A DNA stretch of 51,795 nucleotides from contig CAYUIQ010000026.1 of assembly GCA_964444795.1 (NCBI GenBank), forward strand, positions 1 through 51,795. Direction: 5' to 3'. The stretch is from JABMRP01 sp964444795. GTDB taxonomy: Bacteria; Planctomycetota; Planctomycetia; Pirellulales; Thermoguttaceae. Within the stretch, counting starts at the first letter, position 1. Each line of letters begins with the position of its first letter. A program made the translations under genes and the position numbers. This document shows, in pieces, positions 8,021 through 16,924 of this stretch. The notes beneath the pieces are model-generated. The model did not search any database. It had not been told where the DNA came from and was given only the letters and a program-made list of their open reading frames with translations.

Positions 8021-8932
8021 TTAGCGCCGGTGGTGGGCCACGATCACTTCGGCCAGGAGTCCCAACATGCAGGTCATAAACCCGGCCACCATGATGACGA
8101 TGTCCGACTCCTGCATGCTGCCGGTCCACGCGAAACTGAGCACGCTCTTGATGACGCCGGCGGCAATCATCAACCCGGACAAGGGCAGAAAAACCTTCAA
8201 GGGGCGGAAATAAAGCACCATCCGCAAGACGGTGCTCAGGTAGGCCGCGGTATCCTTGATCGGATGAAACTTGCTGCGGCCGATGCGCGGCCGGTAGGGC
8301 GTGGGTACGTACTTCACCGAATACCCGTTGGTCAGAAACGCCAGGGTCATGGTCGTCACACAACTGAACCCGTCGGGCACCACCCAAAGCCAGGGCAGCA
8401 TGGCATCGCGGCGAAACGCCTTCAGGCCGGTGTTGAGATCGGGAATCTTGTGTCCGGTGAGATAACAGGCCAGCTTGCGGATGACCCATTTGGCCGGCCG
8501 GCGAAGCCACCGCATCGTGCCCTGTTCGCTGGTTCGCGCCCCGTTCACCTGATCGTAGGCGGGGAAATAGCGGAGCAACTCGGGAATCGCCCCGGCAGGG
8601 TAGCTGCCGTCGGCGTCGAGCATGACGACGTACTGGCCGCGTGCCTGGCGGATACCGACCTTTCGGGCGGCGCCGGCCCCCCGGTTCCGTGGGCAACGAA
8701 TCACCCGAACCGAACACTGCCAACACGCCCCGGCGAACCGCCGGGCAAGCTCGGCCGTGCGGTCGGTCGAGGCGTCGTCGACCACGAGTATCTCGTAATG
8801 CGTGGCCGTCTCGGCCAGCGAATCGACAATCTCCTCGAGGACGGCCTCGATGGCCTGCTCCTCGTTGTAGGCGGGGAGCAAGACGGTCACTTGCACGGCC
8901 TGTACCGATTCCGTCGTGGAAACGGTCGCCAT
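8021..8932 (-). CDS. Family 2 glycosyltransferase with C-terminal membrane segments
   Basis: This 303-residue enzyme resembles dolichol-phosphate mannose synthase/GtrB. The GT-A domain starts at VTVLLPAYNEE (~14-24) and shows VVDDAST, a nucleotide-binding DADGSYP (DxD type) and a TGHKIPDLNTGLKAFRR acceptor-loop signature. Two hydrophobic segments at the C-terminus (VFLPLSGLMIAAGVIKSVL and IVIMVAGFMTCMLGLLAEVIV) should anchor it in the inner membrane. The likely reaction is transfer of a sugar from a nucleotide donor to a polyprenyl phosphate. I chose the ATG at 8932, 13 residues before the domain. Upstream in-frame ATGs at 8953, 8965 and 9004 are possible. It precedes the heparinase-like gene by 16 bases. 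Confidence 0.85.
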   Translation of the reverse strand: MATVSTTESVQAVQVTVLLPAYNEEQAIEAVLEEIVDSLAETATHYEILVVDDASTDRTAELARRFAGACWQCSVRVIRCPRNRGAGAARKVGIRQARGQYVVMLDADGSYPAGAIPELLRYFPAYDQVNGARTSEQGTMRWLRRPAKWVIRKLACYLTGHKIPDLNTGLKAFRRDAMLPWLWVVPDGFSCVTTMTLAFLTNGYSVKYVPTPYRPRIGRSKFHPIKDTAAYLSTVLRMVLYFRPLKVFLPLSGLMIAAGVIKSVLSFAWTGSMQESDIVIMVAGFMTCMLGLLAEVIVAHHRR

Positions 8933-9073
8933 TTGAGTTTGCCAACCTTCCATGGTCGGGTCCATCCCGGGAAATTCGAGGCCAACGGGGGTGTGAACAC
9001 GCACCGTAGCTTATACCACAAGCCGGCCCGTCACTCCAACCTCAATCTCCGACGGGAGAAGGGGCGCATAAAG

Positions 9074-9107
9074 AAAGCCGGACCACCGAGGTGATCCGGC
9101 TCGTTTC
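9074..9107 (-). terminator. Intrinsic terminator after Cys-rich gene 1
   Basis: The stem AGCCGGA/TCCGGCT (9076-9082 and 9095-9101) is followed on the minus strand by TTTCTTTA. It lies about 60 bases beyond the stop at 9164. Confidence 0.55.
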
Positions 9108-9163
9108 TTGAACACTCACAGCAGGAATCGACAGGGCACGCTTCCTTGCTGAATTGCGATAGC

Positions 9164-9703
9164 TTACGTTGCCGGGGGGGCTTCCGCGGGCGGAACGGCG
9201 ACGGGCGCCTCGCCACCAGCCGGATCGCAAACGTCGACCGGATCGCAAACCTCGACCGGATCACAGGGATCCGGGCAGCAAGCGTCTCGCTTGCAGCGAC
9301 TGGCCAGACGCTTCAGAAGCTTCGGACGCTGGAAACCGTCACAAGGATCGCAAGGGTCTTCACAGACCGGCTCGCAAACCTCGACCGGCTCACAAACTTC
9401 GACCGGCTCACAGGGATCCGGGCAGCAGGGGTCTGCACAGGCGTCTTTGCAGCGATCAACAAGGCGACCGAGAAGCTTCGGACGCTTGAAACCACCGTCA
9501 CAAGGATCGCAAGGATCTTCACAGACCGGCTCACAAACTTCGACCGGCTCACAAACTTCAACGGGTTCGCAAGGATCGGGGCAGCAGTCGCCGCCTCGAA
9601 GCGAGCCAAGCAAACGGCCAGCGTCGGCCTGCTGAGGACCAACCAAGCCAATACACAGCATCACGGCCGCAGCCGCGATACAAAGAGTAGAAATGCGATT
9701 CAT
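9164..9703 (-). CDS. Secreted Cys-rich repeat protein 1 (CEPVEVCEP type)
   Basis: This 179-residue exported protein is of unknown function. The signal peptide (MNRISTLCIAAAAVMLCIGLVGPQQADA) ends in ADA before GRLLGSL. The mature chain alternates acidic Cys/Pro/Val/Glu blocks (CEPVEVCEPVCEDPCDPCD) with basic helical blocks (RPKLLGRLVDRCK, RPKLLKRLASRCK), in two full repeats plus a partial third and an Ala/Pro/Val tail. About one residue in six is Cys. The ATG at 9703 has GGAGGA 7 bases upstream, better than the earlier in-frame ATG at 9718. It is a paralogue of the gene at 18283: same architecture and similar signal cleavage site. Possible roles are a disulfide-linked envelope protein or a metal-binding protein. 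A promoter (9909-9936) and a terminator (9074-9107) frame it as a single gene. Confidence 0.8.
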   Translation of the reverse strand: MNRISTLCIAAAAVMLCIGLVGPQQADAGRLLGSLRGGDCCPDPCEPVEVCEPVEVCEPVCEDPCDPCDGGFKRPKLLGRLVDRCKDACADPCCPDPCEPVEVCEPVEVCEPVCEDPCDPCDGFQRPKLLKRLASRCKRDACCPDPCDPVEVCDPVDVCDPAGGEAPVAVPPAEAPPAT

Positions 9704-9908
9704 TCGAGAATCCTCCAACTGTCAGGTACCGTAGCGTAGGAATTCGCAGCAACTCCGTCAGAGACATCTTTCACTCCCCAACCCTGACGGCCTTCAGGTA
9801 GGGAGCGGCCCACACACAGCTATCGCCACCCAACACACGTCTCTCGGCCGCCCTGTTTGGGTCAAGAGCCTGCGTCAAATGGCAACAATTATCACGCTTA
9901 GTAACATT

Positions 9909-9936
9909 AAGCTAGCAGGGTTCCCGCCGTTGTCAA
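9909..9936 (-). promoter_or_regulatory. Candidate promoter of Cys-rich gene 1
   Basis: On the minus strand a perfect TTGACA (9931-9936) is followed by 16 bases and TAGCTT (9909-9914). The predicted 5' leader is about 200 bases. Confidence 0.4.
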
Positions 9937-10307
9937 GCGGCAAAGCGAGAATCTATGCCCATTAGAGAAAATTGGTGGACTGGGAGCTATAAGAGAATTT
10001 GCTGAAGAAATTCCCGATTGCCGTATGCCACCGGGCTGAATAACATAGATCCCAAGAGGGGTTTCTGTCTCCGTTGCTCCGGATGCGTGGACTTAAATCC
10101 TTTTCGGGTAATAGGTTATGGTCAATGCTCGCTGTCGCCGCAAGGCGGGCATCAGAGCGATTCAGGGCACGGCGAGGGACAGATACCGCTGGCGGTCATC
10201 GAGAAGAAGGGTCCAAACGGGCCCCCGTCACCCAAAAGACCCCATGCCGCTAAGAAAACGACTGATGCCAGCTTAGGAACCGGGCTCAAGAATGAATACT
10301 GCCACGC
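9937..10307. other. Intergenic DNA without a recognisable gene
   Basis: Reading frames here have poor coding character. Small stems are visible: GAATTT/AAATTC at 9995-10013 and CGCC-GCAA-GGCG near 10137, a GNRA-type loop. No RNA family was recognised. It separates two minus-strand genes. Confidence 0.35.
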
Positions 10308-10952
10308 TCAACGACGAATCTCCGTCGTCGAACCGGCCGGACGTTGCGCCTGGCTTGGGGCGGACGCCGCGCGGCGACGGGCGACCTCGGCGGCAAGCCA
10401 GTTGAGTTGCCGCTCCATATCCTGGGGATCCTCGAAATTTAGCAGCAGAGGCGGTTCGCCCGCGAAGACTTCGGCACCGACTCCTGCCACGCGCCACTGG
10501 CTCGACTCGCTACGAAACACCCACAGGTACTGCGTCACGTTCGGCTTTCCGTTGTGCGCGATATCGATCCAACGTGTCGTGACGCGCGCGCCTAGGGAGC
10601 CGATCATTTCCACCTTCTCGATCTCGAATCGCGCCGTGTCGCTTGCCGGCGGCGTCATCTTCTTTCCCAAGTTCTTCTGGGCCAACGCCGTGAGCATTTG
10701 ATTTGCTTTCGTGTCGTCGCCGGCTTTCAGCGCGCCGAGAAACTCGAGGGTCGCGGCCTTTACACCTGCCACCTCCGGTGCCTCCGCCACATCACCGTCC
10801 GCCGACGATCCATCCGCCGTGGGAGACTCGGAGACGCCGGTACCGTTCATGTTGACCGAGGAATCGCCCTCGCCCGCTGGTTCCGAGCTTCCGCAACCGG
10901 TGGCCAGGATGGCGGTGAGGACAAGCAGAACTCCGCGGAAACTGGTTCGCAT
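10308..10952 (-). CDS. Predicted lipoprotein of unknown function
   Basis: This 214-residue protein has a lipoprotein signal (RGVLLVLTAILATGC, Cys at 20) followed by a Ser/Gly/Asp-rich linker (to ~60). The globular domain (~60-190) resembles a small alpha+beta cystatin/NTF2-like fold: KAATLEFLGALKAGDDTKANQMLT, then beta-rich WRVAGVGAEVF. That layout is common in planctomycete lipoproteins, but no specific family was recognised. AGGAG lies 9 bases before the ATG. It should be anchored to a membrane facing the periplasm. The gene stands alone, about 200 bases after the operon ending at 11150. Confidence 0.7.
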   Translation of the reverse strand: MRTSFRGVLLVLTAILATGCGSSEPAGEGDSSVNMNGTGVSESPTADGSSADGDVAEAPEVAGVKAATLEFLGALKAGDDTKANQMLTALAQKNLGKKMTPPASDTARFEIEKVEMIGSLGARVTTRWIDIAHNGKPNVTQYLWVFRSESSQWRVAGVGAEVFAGEPPLLLNFEDPQDMERQLNWLAAEVARRRAASAPSQAQRPAGSTTEIRR

Positions 10953-11149
10953 CCGTTCGATCTCCTACAGGGCTAAAGGCATCTCCCAGGGCGACGAAGT
11001 GTCGCAAGAACCGGTCGTCGCGTCAAGGCAAGATTTCGACCGACCGAGCCGAAATCGCACCCGCCCGTGGCGGGGTGACGGATCGCCGTGCCCCATCTCC
11101 ACGGATGCCCTCGACCGCCAGGCACCCATGTTACTTTTGCAGCGGGCTG

Positions 11150-11449
11150 CTAAGCACCCTCGATGGCATCCACCCGCGGTTGAATCTGCTCGGGCGTTGC
11201 GTCGCGCAGGAGGAACCGCTTGCGGGGCGAGGTTTCGCCGCTGAGCAGTTCGATCCGCGATTTCCGCAGGGCGAGCGTCTTGCTCAGCAGGGCGACGATC
11301 GCTTTGTTGGCTTTGCCCTTCTCCGGTGCCTGGGTGACCGACACTTTCAGCGCGCCGTCGTGGCAGCCTTCGATCGCGTTGCGGCGGGCCCCCGGGCGGG
11401 CGCGCACCGAGAGGATCGTCCCCAGCGGGTGAGCTTCCAGGCGGATCAT
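11150..11449 (-). CDS. DUF167/YggU family protein
   Basis: This 99-residue protein is of the small DUF167 family: VRARPGARRNAI near the N-terminus, then LKVSVTQAPEKGKANKAIVALLSKTL and SRIELLSGETSPRKRFLL. Its function is unknown, though it commonly accompanies yggS in bacteria. The ATG overlaps the yggS stop by four bases (ATGA), so the two are translationally coupled. In-frame codons upstream of 11449 lie inside yggS and are ignored. Confidence 0.88.
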   Translation of the reverse strand: MIRLEAHPLGTILSVRARPGARRNAIEGCHDGALKVSVTQAPEKGKANKAIVALLSKTLALRKSRIELLSGETSPRKRFLLRDATPEQIQPRVDAIEGA

Positions 11450-12153
11450 CGGGCAATTTCCTCGTACAAGGCCGATCCGACGCGCACGATCGTGGCCCCT
11501 TCCTCGACGGCCACTTCGTAGTCGCGACTCATGCCCATCGACAGTTCGTCCAGCGCGACGCCCTCCGGGCATTGCCCTCTGAGCCGGTCGCGCAACTGGC
11601 GTAGCCGGGCGAAATGCTCCCGCGCCGCATCCTGCCCCCCTTTCAGGCCGGCCATGCACATCAGGCCGCAAACCCGAACGTTGGCGTAGTCCGCCAGCTC
11701 GCGAACCACCGGCTCCAACGCATCGGGGTCGAAGCCGCCCTTGGCTGCGTCGCCCGAGACGTTCACTTCCAGCAACACGGCCACCCGTCGCTCGGTTTCC
11801 TCGGCCACCCGGTCGATCGCCCCGAGTAGTCGAAGGCTGTCGACCGACTGGATCATCTCGACCAGCGGCACGGTGCGGCGGACCTTATTTCGCTGAAGAT
11901 GACCGATCAGGTGCCAGCGGATCGGCAAGTGGCGCAAGGCGGCGGCCTTGGCCGAGAACTGTTGCGGCCGGCTTTCGCCCAATACGACCGCGCCGGCGGA
12001 GACCAAGGCCTCGACGACCTCGGGGCCGACGTATTTCGTCACGGCCACCAGGGTGATTTCGTCGGCCGATCGCCCCACACGGGCGGCCGCGGCGGCGATC
12101 TTCCGGCGAACCGTCTCCAGATTGACCGCGATTTGTTCGACAAGGTCGGCCAT
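11446..12153 (-). CDS. yggS: YggS family pyridoxal-phosphate homeostasis protein
   Basis: This 235-residue protein has the alanine-racemase-like TIM barrel that binds PLP but has no known catalytic activity; it controls free PLP and amino-acid balance. Family motifs are VAVTKY with PLP-lysine Lys40, LGESRPQQ, WHLIGHLQRNK, and the phosphate-binding LSMGMSRDYEVAVEEG...VRVGSALY. The start at 12153 (MADLVEQI) matches the family; the in-frame stretch upstream belongs to the preceding gene in another frame. It lies 28 bases after the LarA-like gene and overlaps the DUF167 gene by 4 bases, forming a three-gene operon. Confidence 0.92.
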   Translation of the reverse strand: MADLVEQIAVNLETVRRKIAAAAARVGRSADEITLVAVTKYVGPEVVEALVSAGAVVLGESRPQQFSAKAAALRHLPIRWHLIGHLQRNKVRRTVPLVEMIQSVDSLRLLGAIDRVAEETERRVAVLLEVNVSGDAAKGGFDPDALEPVVRELADYANVRVCGLMCMAGLKGGQDAAREHFARLRQLRDRLRGQCPEGVALDELSMGMSRDYEVAVEEGATIVRVGSALYEEIAR

Positions 12154-12181
12154 GGAGTCTTTCCGCAGGTGCTTCACCCGC

Positions 12182-13414
12182 TCACCGGTCGGCTGCCACG
12201 CCGACGATCGCCCGGGATGCGTTGTCCAAAAGCGTACACGAACGATGTCGACCAAAAAGACGCACGAGTTCGGCCGGTTTGGAAATGTGGGCGATTTCCA
12301 GATCTTCGACCAACACTTGGTCGAGGTTGCCAAGCAGGTAGATCTTGGCCCGCTCCTGGGCACGGGCGAGTTCCATCGCCGCGAGCGTGCCGGGTGGTCG
12401 GTGCTTGTCGATGCGCTGCAACGCGGCGTCGCGCGATCGCTCTTCGACCAGCCACGCCAGCGCCGGGGGAGGCTTGTCGGTCAACTCGCAACACACGGCA
12501 ATCGCACCCCCATCGTCGACCAGCGCTTCGGCGGCGGCCAGCGCGCGGCCGACGTTGCGCCATGTTTGCCGGTTGGCTCCGCCGGGGATCCCGGCCACCA
12601 CGAGACTCGCTCGAGCCGGAGCGGTCGAGTGCCAGACCGCTTGGAACAACTCTTGCCCCCGCCGATGCACCGGTTCGACGGCGCCGGCCAAAACATGCAG
12701 TACCCCCTCGGCGGAACCGGGGATCACCTGGACGGCGAAAACCACACCCAGCAACCAGCCCACGCGATCCACTTCCTCGATCAATTTCCCGGTGGATGAC
12801 GATTCCGCCGGTTTCTCGCCACGCACGCGGAACCGCCGCTGGGTCGCCGAGTCGGAGAAGGTGGGAAACAACAGGCCGTAGGGGCTCAGTTCGTCGGGCG
12901 TTCCCCGTCCGCCAGTGCATCCGATCGGGATCACGACGTCCGCCTCCAGCACGGCCCGATGCACGACGATCGGTTCACCGGCCTCGTCGGCCGCCAGGTA
13001 GCCGACCGCATCGGAGTTGTCCGGATCGTGCGTGACCAGGGCGACCTGCCCGGCCAGCTCCGGCGGAAGTTCACCGCGTGGGTCCTCCCCGTCGGCGGAA
13101 CCCTCGTTTGGGGGCCGGATCACGCTAATCATGTCCGGACTGACGCCGATCTCCAGCATCGCTGCGACGACCACGGCTACCAGTTCGGCAGCCCGTGGCA
13201 ACGAGCGATCCAAGACGATGGCCACGCGGTCGTCGGGAATGACGGCCTGGCGCAAGGGCGGAAAACCCAACGGCTCGGCCAACGCAGCCTTCAGTGCGCC
13301 CGCCGGGTCGTCCAACGCGTCGGTCCGGCACACGCCACAATGGGTCAGCAACATGTCGTCGGCCGGCCGCAACGTCACCGACGCGTCGGCCCCGTACCGC
13401 AAAATGGGTTCCAT
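12182..13414 (-). CDS. LarA-like (DUF2088, nickel-pincer racemase family) protein
   Basis: This 410-residue protein looks like a divergent member of the LarA/DUF2088 superfamily, whose founding member is lactate racemase with a nickel-pincer nucleotide cofactor. The N-terminal DDRVAIVLDRSLPRAAE corresponds to the substrate-binding DD-x-TRP region. IPIGCTGGRGTPDEL and the C-terminal VCCELTDKPPPAL follow at family-like positions. The usual His-containing motif (GTHRPM type) is replaced by RPPNEGSADGED, so activity is uncertain. It is the first gene of the operon with yggS and DUF167. A good promoter lies 57 bases upstream (13471-13500). No larB, larC or larE cofactor gene is present here. Confidence 0.6.
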   Translation of the reverse strand: MEPILRYGADASVTLRPADDMLLTHCGVCRTDALDDPAGALKAALAEPLGFPPLRQAVIPDDRVAIVLDRSLPRAAELVAVVVAAMLEIGVSPDMISVIRPPNEGSADGEDPRGELPPELAGQVALVTHDPDNSDAVGYLAADEAGEPIVVHRAVLEADVVIPIGCTGGRGTPDELSPYGLLFPTFSDSATQRRFRVRGEKPAESSSTGKLIEEVDRVGWLLGVVFAVQVIPGSAEGVLHVLAGAVEPVHRRGQELFQAVWHSTAPARASLVVAGIPGGANRQTWRNVGRALAAAEALVDDGGAIAVCCELTDKPPPALAWLVEERSRDAALQRIDKHRPPGTLAAMELARAQERAKIYLLGNLDQVLVEDLEIAHISKPAELVRLFGRHRSCTLLDNASRAIVGVAADR

Positions 13415-13470
13415 GTCCGAGAACTTGCCAAAACAGGAGGGTTACGCAAAGTAGACGCCCAAACCGATCC

Positions 13471-13500
13471 ATCTTATCGCCGGAAGACGAACTTCGTCAA
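13471..13500 (-). promoter_or_regulatory. Promoter of the LarA-like/yggS/DUF167 operon
   Basis: The minus strand reads TTGACG (13495-13500), an 18-base spacer and TAAGAT (13471-13476). A 13-base palindrome GACGAA-C-TTCGTC (13486-13498) overlaps the -35 box and could be an operator. Confidence 0.5.
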
Positions 13501-13600
13501 GAAGCGAGCTTTACGTCGCTGGCCACTTCGCAAATAATTGGGGCTGTGCCTAACCCGGTAGGAAGCGGAACCTGAAACGCAAGAAGCACGAGGCAAAACC

Positions 13601-16222
13601 ATGGCTGGGGAATCGAGAAGGGCTTGTCGAGGGGCAACGTGCCTGATCGCGTATCGGGCGGTCGCGGCCATAGCACTGGGTGCGGTTGTGGTGGCGGGAT
13701 GTTCGTCGGATTTCGGCTCGGAGGCGGGAAAAACGCCTCTGCCGGAAGCCTCGCCGACGAGGCAACCTTCACCCGATGCCCCGAAAGCGGATTCTGCCGG
13801 GCAGTCGGTCGACGGACCGTCGGCTCCCGACAAGCCCGAGGTGCCGTCGACTGCCCGAGGCGTGCTGGAGGCGATGGTCGCCGTCTACCAGGGCGCAACG
13901 CGGTACGCCGACACGGGAACCGCGCGTTTTCGAGCCGATTTTGTCGTGCCTCCCTCGCCCGAGGCCGGGCCGGGGGCCACGCCGGAGATCCAGAAATACG
14001 ACGAGACATTCGATCTGGGCGTGGCTCTGGAGCGGCCGAACAAGATCCGCATGAAAGCATACCAGGTGGGCGTGGTATGCGACGGGCAGAAATTTTGGGC
14101 CACCGTCGGCAATCTGCCGGGACAAGTGCTCCAGCGGCCCGCGCCGGGCGAGATGACGATCCGCTCGCTGCTGGTCGACTACATGATCATCGACAACCTC
14201 GGCAAGGGCCCCTCCCAGGGCTATTGTTGGCTGCCCGTGCAACTGGCCCTCCTGCTGGCCGACGATCCGCTGAAGACTCTGTTGTTCCAGGGCGACGCCC
14301 CCGAACTGCTCGACCCGGCCAAGATCGAAGAACACTTCTGTCATCGCGTTCGGGTGAGGCGGCCCGACGGAACGGTCGTCTTTTGGATCGATCGGAAGTC
14401 GTCGGTGTTACGCCGTTTGGAATTGCCCACCGATGCGTGGCAATCGCAAAGGATTCGTAGCGGGCAGGAGGTAAGAAACCTGTCGCTGGTGGCCGATTTT
14501 CACCGCGCCGAGATCGACGGGCCGATTCCCGATGAAGCGTTCCAGTTCGACGTTCCTCCGGAGACGGAGGTATCCGAGTCGTTCGAGATTCCCGTGCGGA
14601 AGTTGCTGGGTCAAGCCGTACCGGCGTTTGAGTTTACCGCTCCCGACGGCAAGGTGGTGACCACCGGGTCGCTGAAGGACCGGATTGTGGTGCTCGATTT
14701 CTGGTCGGCCGGTTTCCCCGAGTGCGCCCAGAGCCTCGTCCACTTGGACAAAACCCGCCGGCAGTACGAGGAGAACGCCCGGGTGGAGTTTCTGGCGGTC
14801 AACGTCGACTCGGCGGAACTGTCATCCGCCAATCTGGCGAAAATGTTCGATCAGTTGGGCGTGGAGATGCCGGTGGTGCGCGACCCGAAGGAACAGGTGC
14901 GCAACCAGTTCCACATTGCCGAGCTGCCCGCGGTGGTGCTCATCGGGCCGTCGGGCACGGTCGAATACTATTTTCAGGAATACGGCCCGGCGATGGTCGA
15001 TCTTCTCTCGGCGAAGCTGGAAACGCTTCTCGGCGGCGGTCACCTGTACGGCGAGTTGCTTGAGACGTTTCCCGCGGAGAGGAAGGAATACGAGAAATGG
15101 CTGGCCGACTGGACGGCGAAGGAACTGTTCTTCGATTCGTCGCTGGTGGCGGCCGGCGCCGAACCGGCTCAGATGGCGGCCAAGAGCGATCCGCAAGTGC
15201 TGAAGCTGACCTCGCTGTGGAAGTGCGCGGAATTGGCCGAAGCGGGAAACATTCTGGTCGTCGACTCCGATGACGGACCACCCCGCCTGCTGGTGATCGA
15301 CGGGGGGCGATCGGTCGTCGAACTCGGCCCCGAGGGAAACCTCGCCGCCCGACATGATCTGAAGTTGCCCGAGGGGAAATCGGCCATCCTGCTGCGGACG
15401 GCCGCCGCGGCGGACGGCCGCCGCTACTTCCTCGCCTTGACGGGCAATCAGGAGCAACAGCGCTTGCAGCAACTGCAACTATACGACGAACAATTCGGCC
15501 ACCTGCTGACGCATCCGGAAAACGTCGAGGAGAATCCCCACCCTGGAATCGCCGACGCCCGAATCGCCGATCTCGATGGTGACGGCACGCTCGATCTATG
15601 CATCGGCTATTACGGAATCGCCGGCGTGCATTGCGTGTCGCTTCAGGGCCGCCGCCGCTGGCGATGCGCTTCCCTGGAACACGTGATGCGGCTTGCCGTG
15701 GATGCTCCGGGAGAATCGGGAGTCCGCTCCGTTTTCTGTGCCAATATGAGCGGGGCGGTGGCCGTGCTCGACGGCGCTACCGGCGACCGGGGCGAGGATA
15801 TCGACGTCGGCACGCGTCCCATTCAGTGGGTCGCCGCGGCCGACGTGACCGGGGGCGGTCGAATGCAACTGGCCGGGCTGTTTCCCCTCGATTTGGGCGT
15901 GTTTGCCGCCATCGGGTTTACCCGCGGCGGAGAAGAACTCTGGACCTACCGCCTGCCTCGCGGAACCCACCGGCACCCCATCGAACCGCTCACCGCTGGG
16001 CCGCTGTTGGGAGGCAAATCCGGACAATGGATCCTGGCCGGTGCCGACGGATCGATCCATATACTCGACGCGGCCGGGCAATTAGTCGATCGCTTCAACC
16101 ACGGCGCCACGCTGACCGGATTGGCCGCTACCGAACAGGACGGCCGAGGCGTGCTGCTGGTGGCCACGCCCCAAGGCGTGGAATCGCTGCGGATCGATCT
16201 GCCCGGCAGAGAAACGCCGTAA
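13601..16222 (+). CDS. Large lipoprotein: thioredoxin-fold (TlpA-like) domain plus beta-propeller
   Basis: This 873-residue protein has three parts. It begins with a lipoprotein signal (AIALGAVVVAGC, Cys34) and a Pro/Ser linker. Residues ~85-330 resemble LolA-like/DUF2092 outer-membrane carrier domains (DYMIIDNLG, HFCHRVRVRRPDGTVVFWIDRKSSVLRRLELP). Residues ~335-480 are an AhpC/TlpA thioredoxin fold (GQAVPAFEFTAPDGKVV...VVLDFWSAGFPECAQS). Here the CxxC site is degraded: the first Cys is Phe and only the second remains. From ~520 to the end come beta-propeller-type repeats including DLDGDGTLDLCIGYYG, an FG-GAP-like calcium motif. It should face the periplasm. The single Cys argues against ordinary disulfide reductase activity. 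It is divergent from the LarA operon and probably a single gene. Confidence 0.75.
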   Translation: MAGESRRACRGATCLIAYRAVAAIALGAVVVAGCSSDFGSEAGKTPLPEASPTRQPSPDAPKADSAGQSVDGPSAPDKPEVPSTARGVLEAMVAVYQGATRYADTGTARFRADFVVPPSPEAGPGATPEIQKYDETFDLGVALERPNKIRMKAYQVGVVCDGQKFWATVGNLPGQVLQRPAPGEMTIRSLLVDYMIIDNLGKGPSQGYCWLPVQLALLLADDPLKTLLFQGDAPELLDPAKIEEHFCHRVRVRRPDGTVVFWIDRKSSVLRRLELPTDAWQSQRIRSGQEVRNLSLVADFHRAEIDGPIPDEAFQFDVPPETEVSESFEIPVRKLLGQAVPAFEFTAPDGKVVTTGSLKDRIVVLDFWSAGFPECAQSLVHLDKTRRQYEENARVEFLAVNVDSAELSSANLAKMFDQLGVEMPVVRDPKEQVRNQFHIAELPAVVLIGPSGTVEYYFQEYGPAMVDLLSAKLETLLGGGHLYGELLETFPAERKEYEKWLADWTAKELFFDSSLVAAGAEPAQMAAKSDPQVLKLTSLWKCAELAEAGNILVVDSDDGPPRLLVIDGGRSVVELGPEGNLAARHDLKLPEGKSAILLRTAAAADGRRYFLALTGNQEQQRLQQLQLYDEQFGHLLTHPENVEENPHPGIADARIADLDGDGTLDLCIGYYGIAGVHCVSLQGRRRWRCASLEHVMRLAVDAPGESGVRSVFCANMSGAVAVLDGATGDRGEDIDVGTRPIQWVAAADVTGGGRMQLAGLFPLDLGVFAAIGFTRGGEELWTYRLPRGTHRHPIEPLTAGPLLGGKSGQWILAGADGSIHILDAAGQLVDRFNHGATLTGLAATEQDGRGVLLVATPQGVESLRIDLPGRETP

Positions 16223-16262
16223 GAGATCGGCCAAAGGGCACCGCGGGCTGAGCGGGGCGCAG

Positions 16263-16598
16263 TCAGGGGGCTCCCGCGCGAACCCGGTCGCATAGGCCGA
16301 CCAATTCATCGACCGCCATAAGGACCTGACCCTCCGGTTCCGACCGGCGAACCGAGTCTTCCACGCGGGCGGCATAGGATGTGATCTGGTTGAAGCCGTA
16401 GCTGCCGGCCGCCCCTTTGAGTTGATGGGCCAGTTTTCTCAGCCCCTCCAAGTCGTTGTCCCGCAGGCGGTCGGTCAGGGCGGATACCCGGGCCGGCATC
16501 TCGTCGACAAACATATCCACGAGTTCTCCCAGGTCGGGATCCGTGCCAAAACTGGAATACAGCAATTCGGTTCCGGCCGACATCTCGGTTTGACTCAT
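16263..16598 (-). CDS. HPt (histidine phosphotransfer) domain protein
   Basis: This 111-residue protein consists of one HPt four-helix domain. The phosphorylated His is in LAHQLKGAAGSYGF (about residue 57), with downstream AARVEDSVRR. Such proteins relay phosphate between response-regulator receivers. The start at 16598 (MSQTEMSAG) has AGAGG upstream and matches the domain length; earlier in-frame ATGs add low-complexity sequence. It is divergent from the CheA/CheW-like gene at 16925, which lacks its own HPt and kinase domains, so the two may belong to one signalling unit. Confidence 0.88.
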   Translation of the reverse strand: MSQTEMSAGTELLYSSFGTDPDLGELVDMFVDEMPARVSALTDRLRDNDLEGLRKLAHQLKGAAGSYGFNQITSYAARVEDSVRRSEPEGQVLMAVDELVGLCDRVRAGAP

Positions 16599-16924
16599 AA
16601 TTCGACGCCTCTTGCAATCAGTTCGCGAAAGTTCCTTGGACTCGGTTGGTGTCGGGCGTGTTGTGGATCTGCGCAATCATAGGTTGGGGGCGAGCCAGCG
16701 GGGGCGCTTCTGTCGGCACGAATTCCTTGCGACGCCTCGAATCGTGAAGGTTGGGGGGAGAATCCGGATTGTGCGGATCGACGCGATTGAACCGGCGGTG
16801 GAATTCACCGATGCCCTCGAGGATCGGCCCGGCCGATAATGAGGGTACCTCTGGGTAATGGTTTGCCCGTAGGGGGCCGGTCGAAAAACCTCAGGCCGCG
16901 ACGACGGATCGTCGCGCGACGCAG
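16599..16924. other. Divergent control region between the HPt and CheA-like genes
   Basis: Nothing clearly coding is seen here. A 15-base palindrome CGGTG-GAATT-CACCG (16796-16810) lies about 115 bases before the CheA-like start and could be an operator. No confident promoter boxes were found. Confidence 0.3.

Noticed and set aside
9164..9718. CRISPR-like array suggested by short repeats in the Cys-rich gene
   Set aside because: The repeats are in-frame codon repeats without unique spacers of constant length, inside a clear coding sequence.
10018..10701. Plus-strand open frame overlapping the lipoprotein gene
   Set aside because: It has no domain or signal and runs antisense through a minus-strand gene with a good lipobox and ribosome-binding site.
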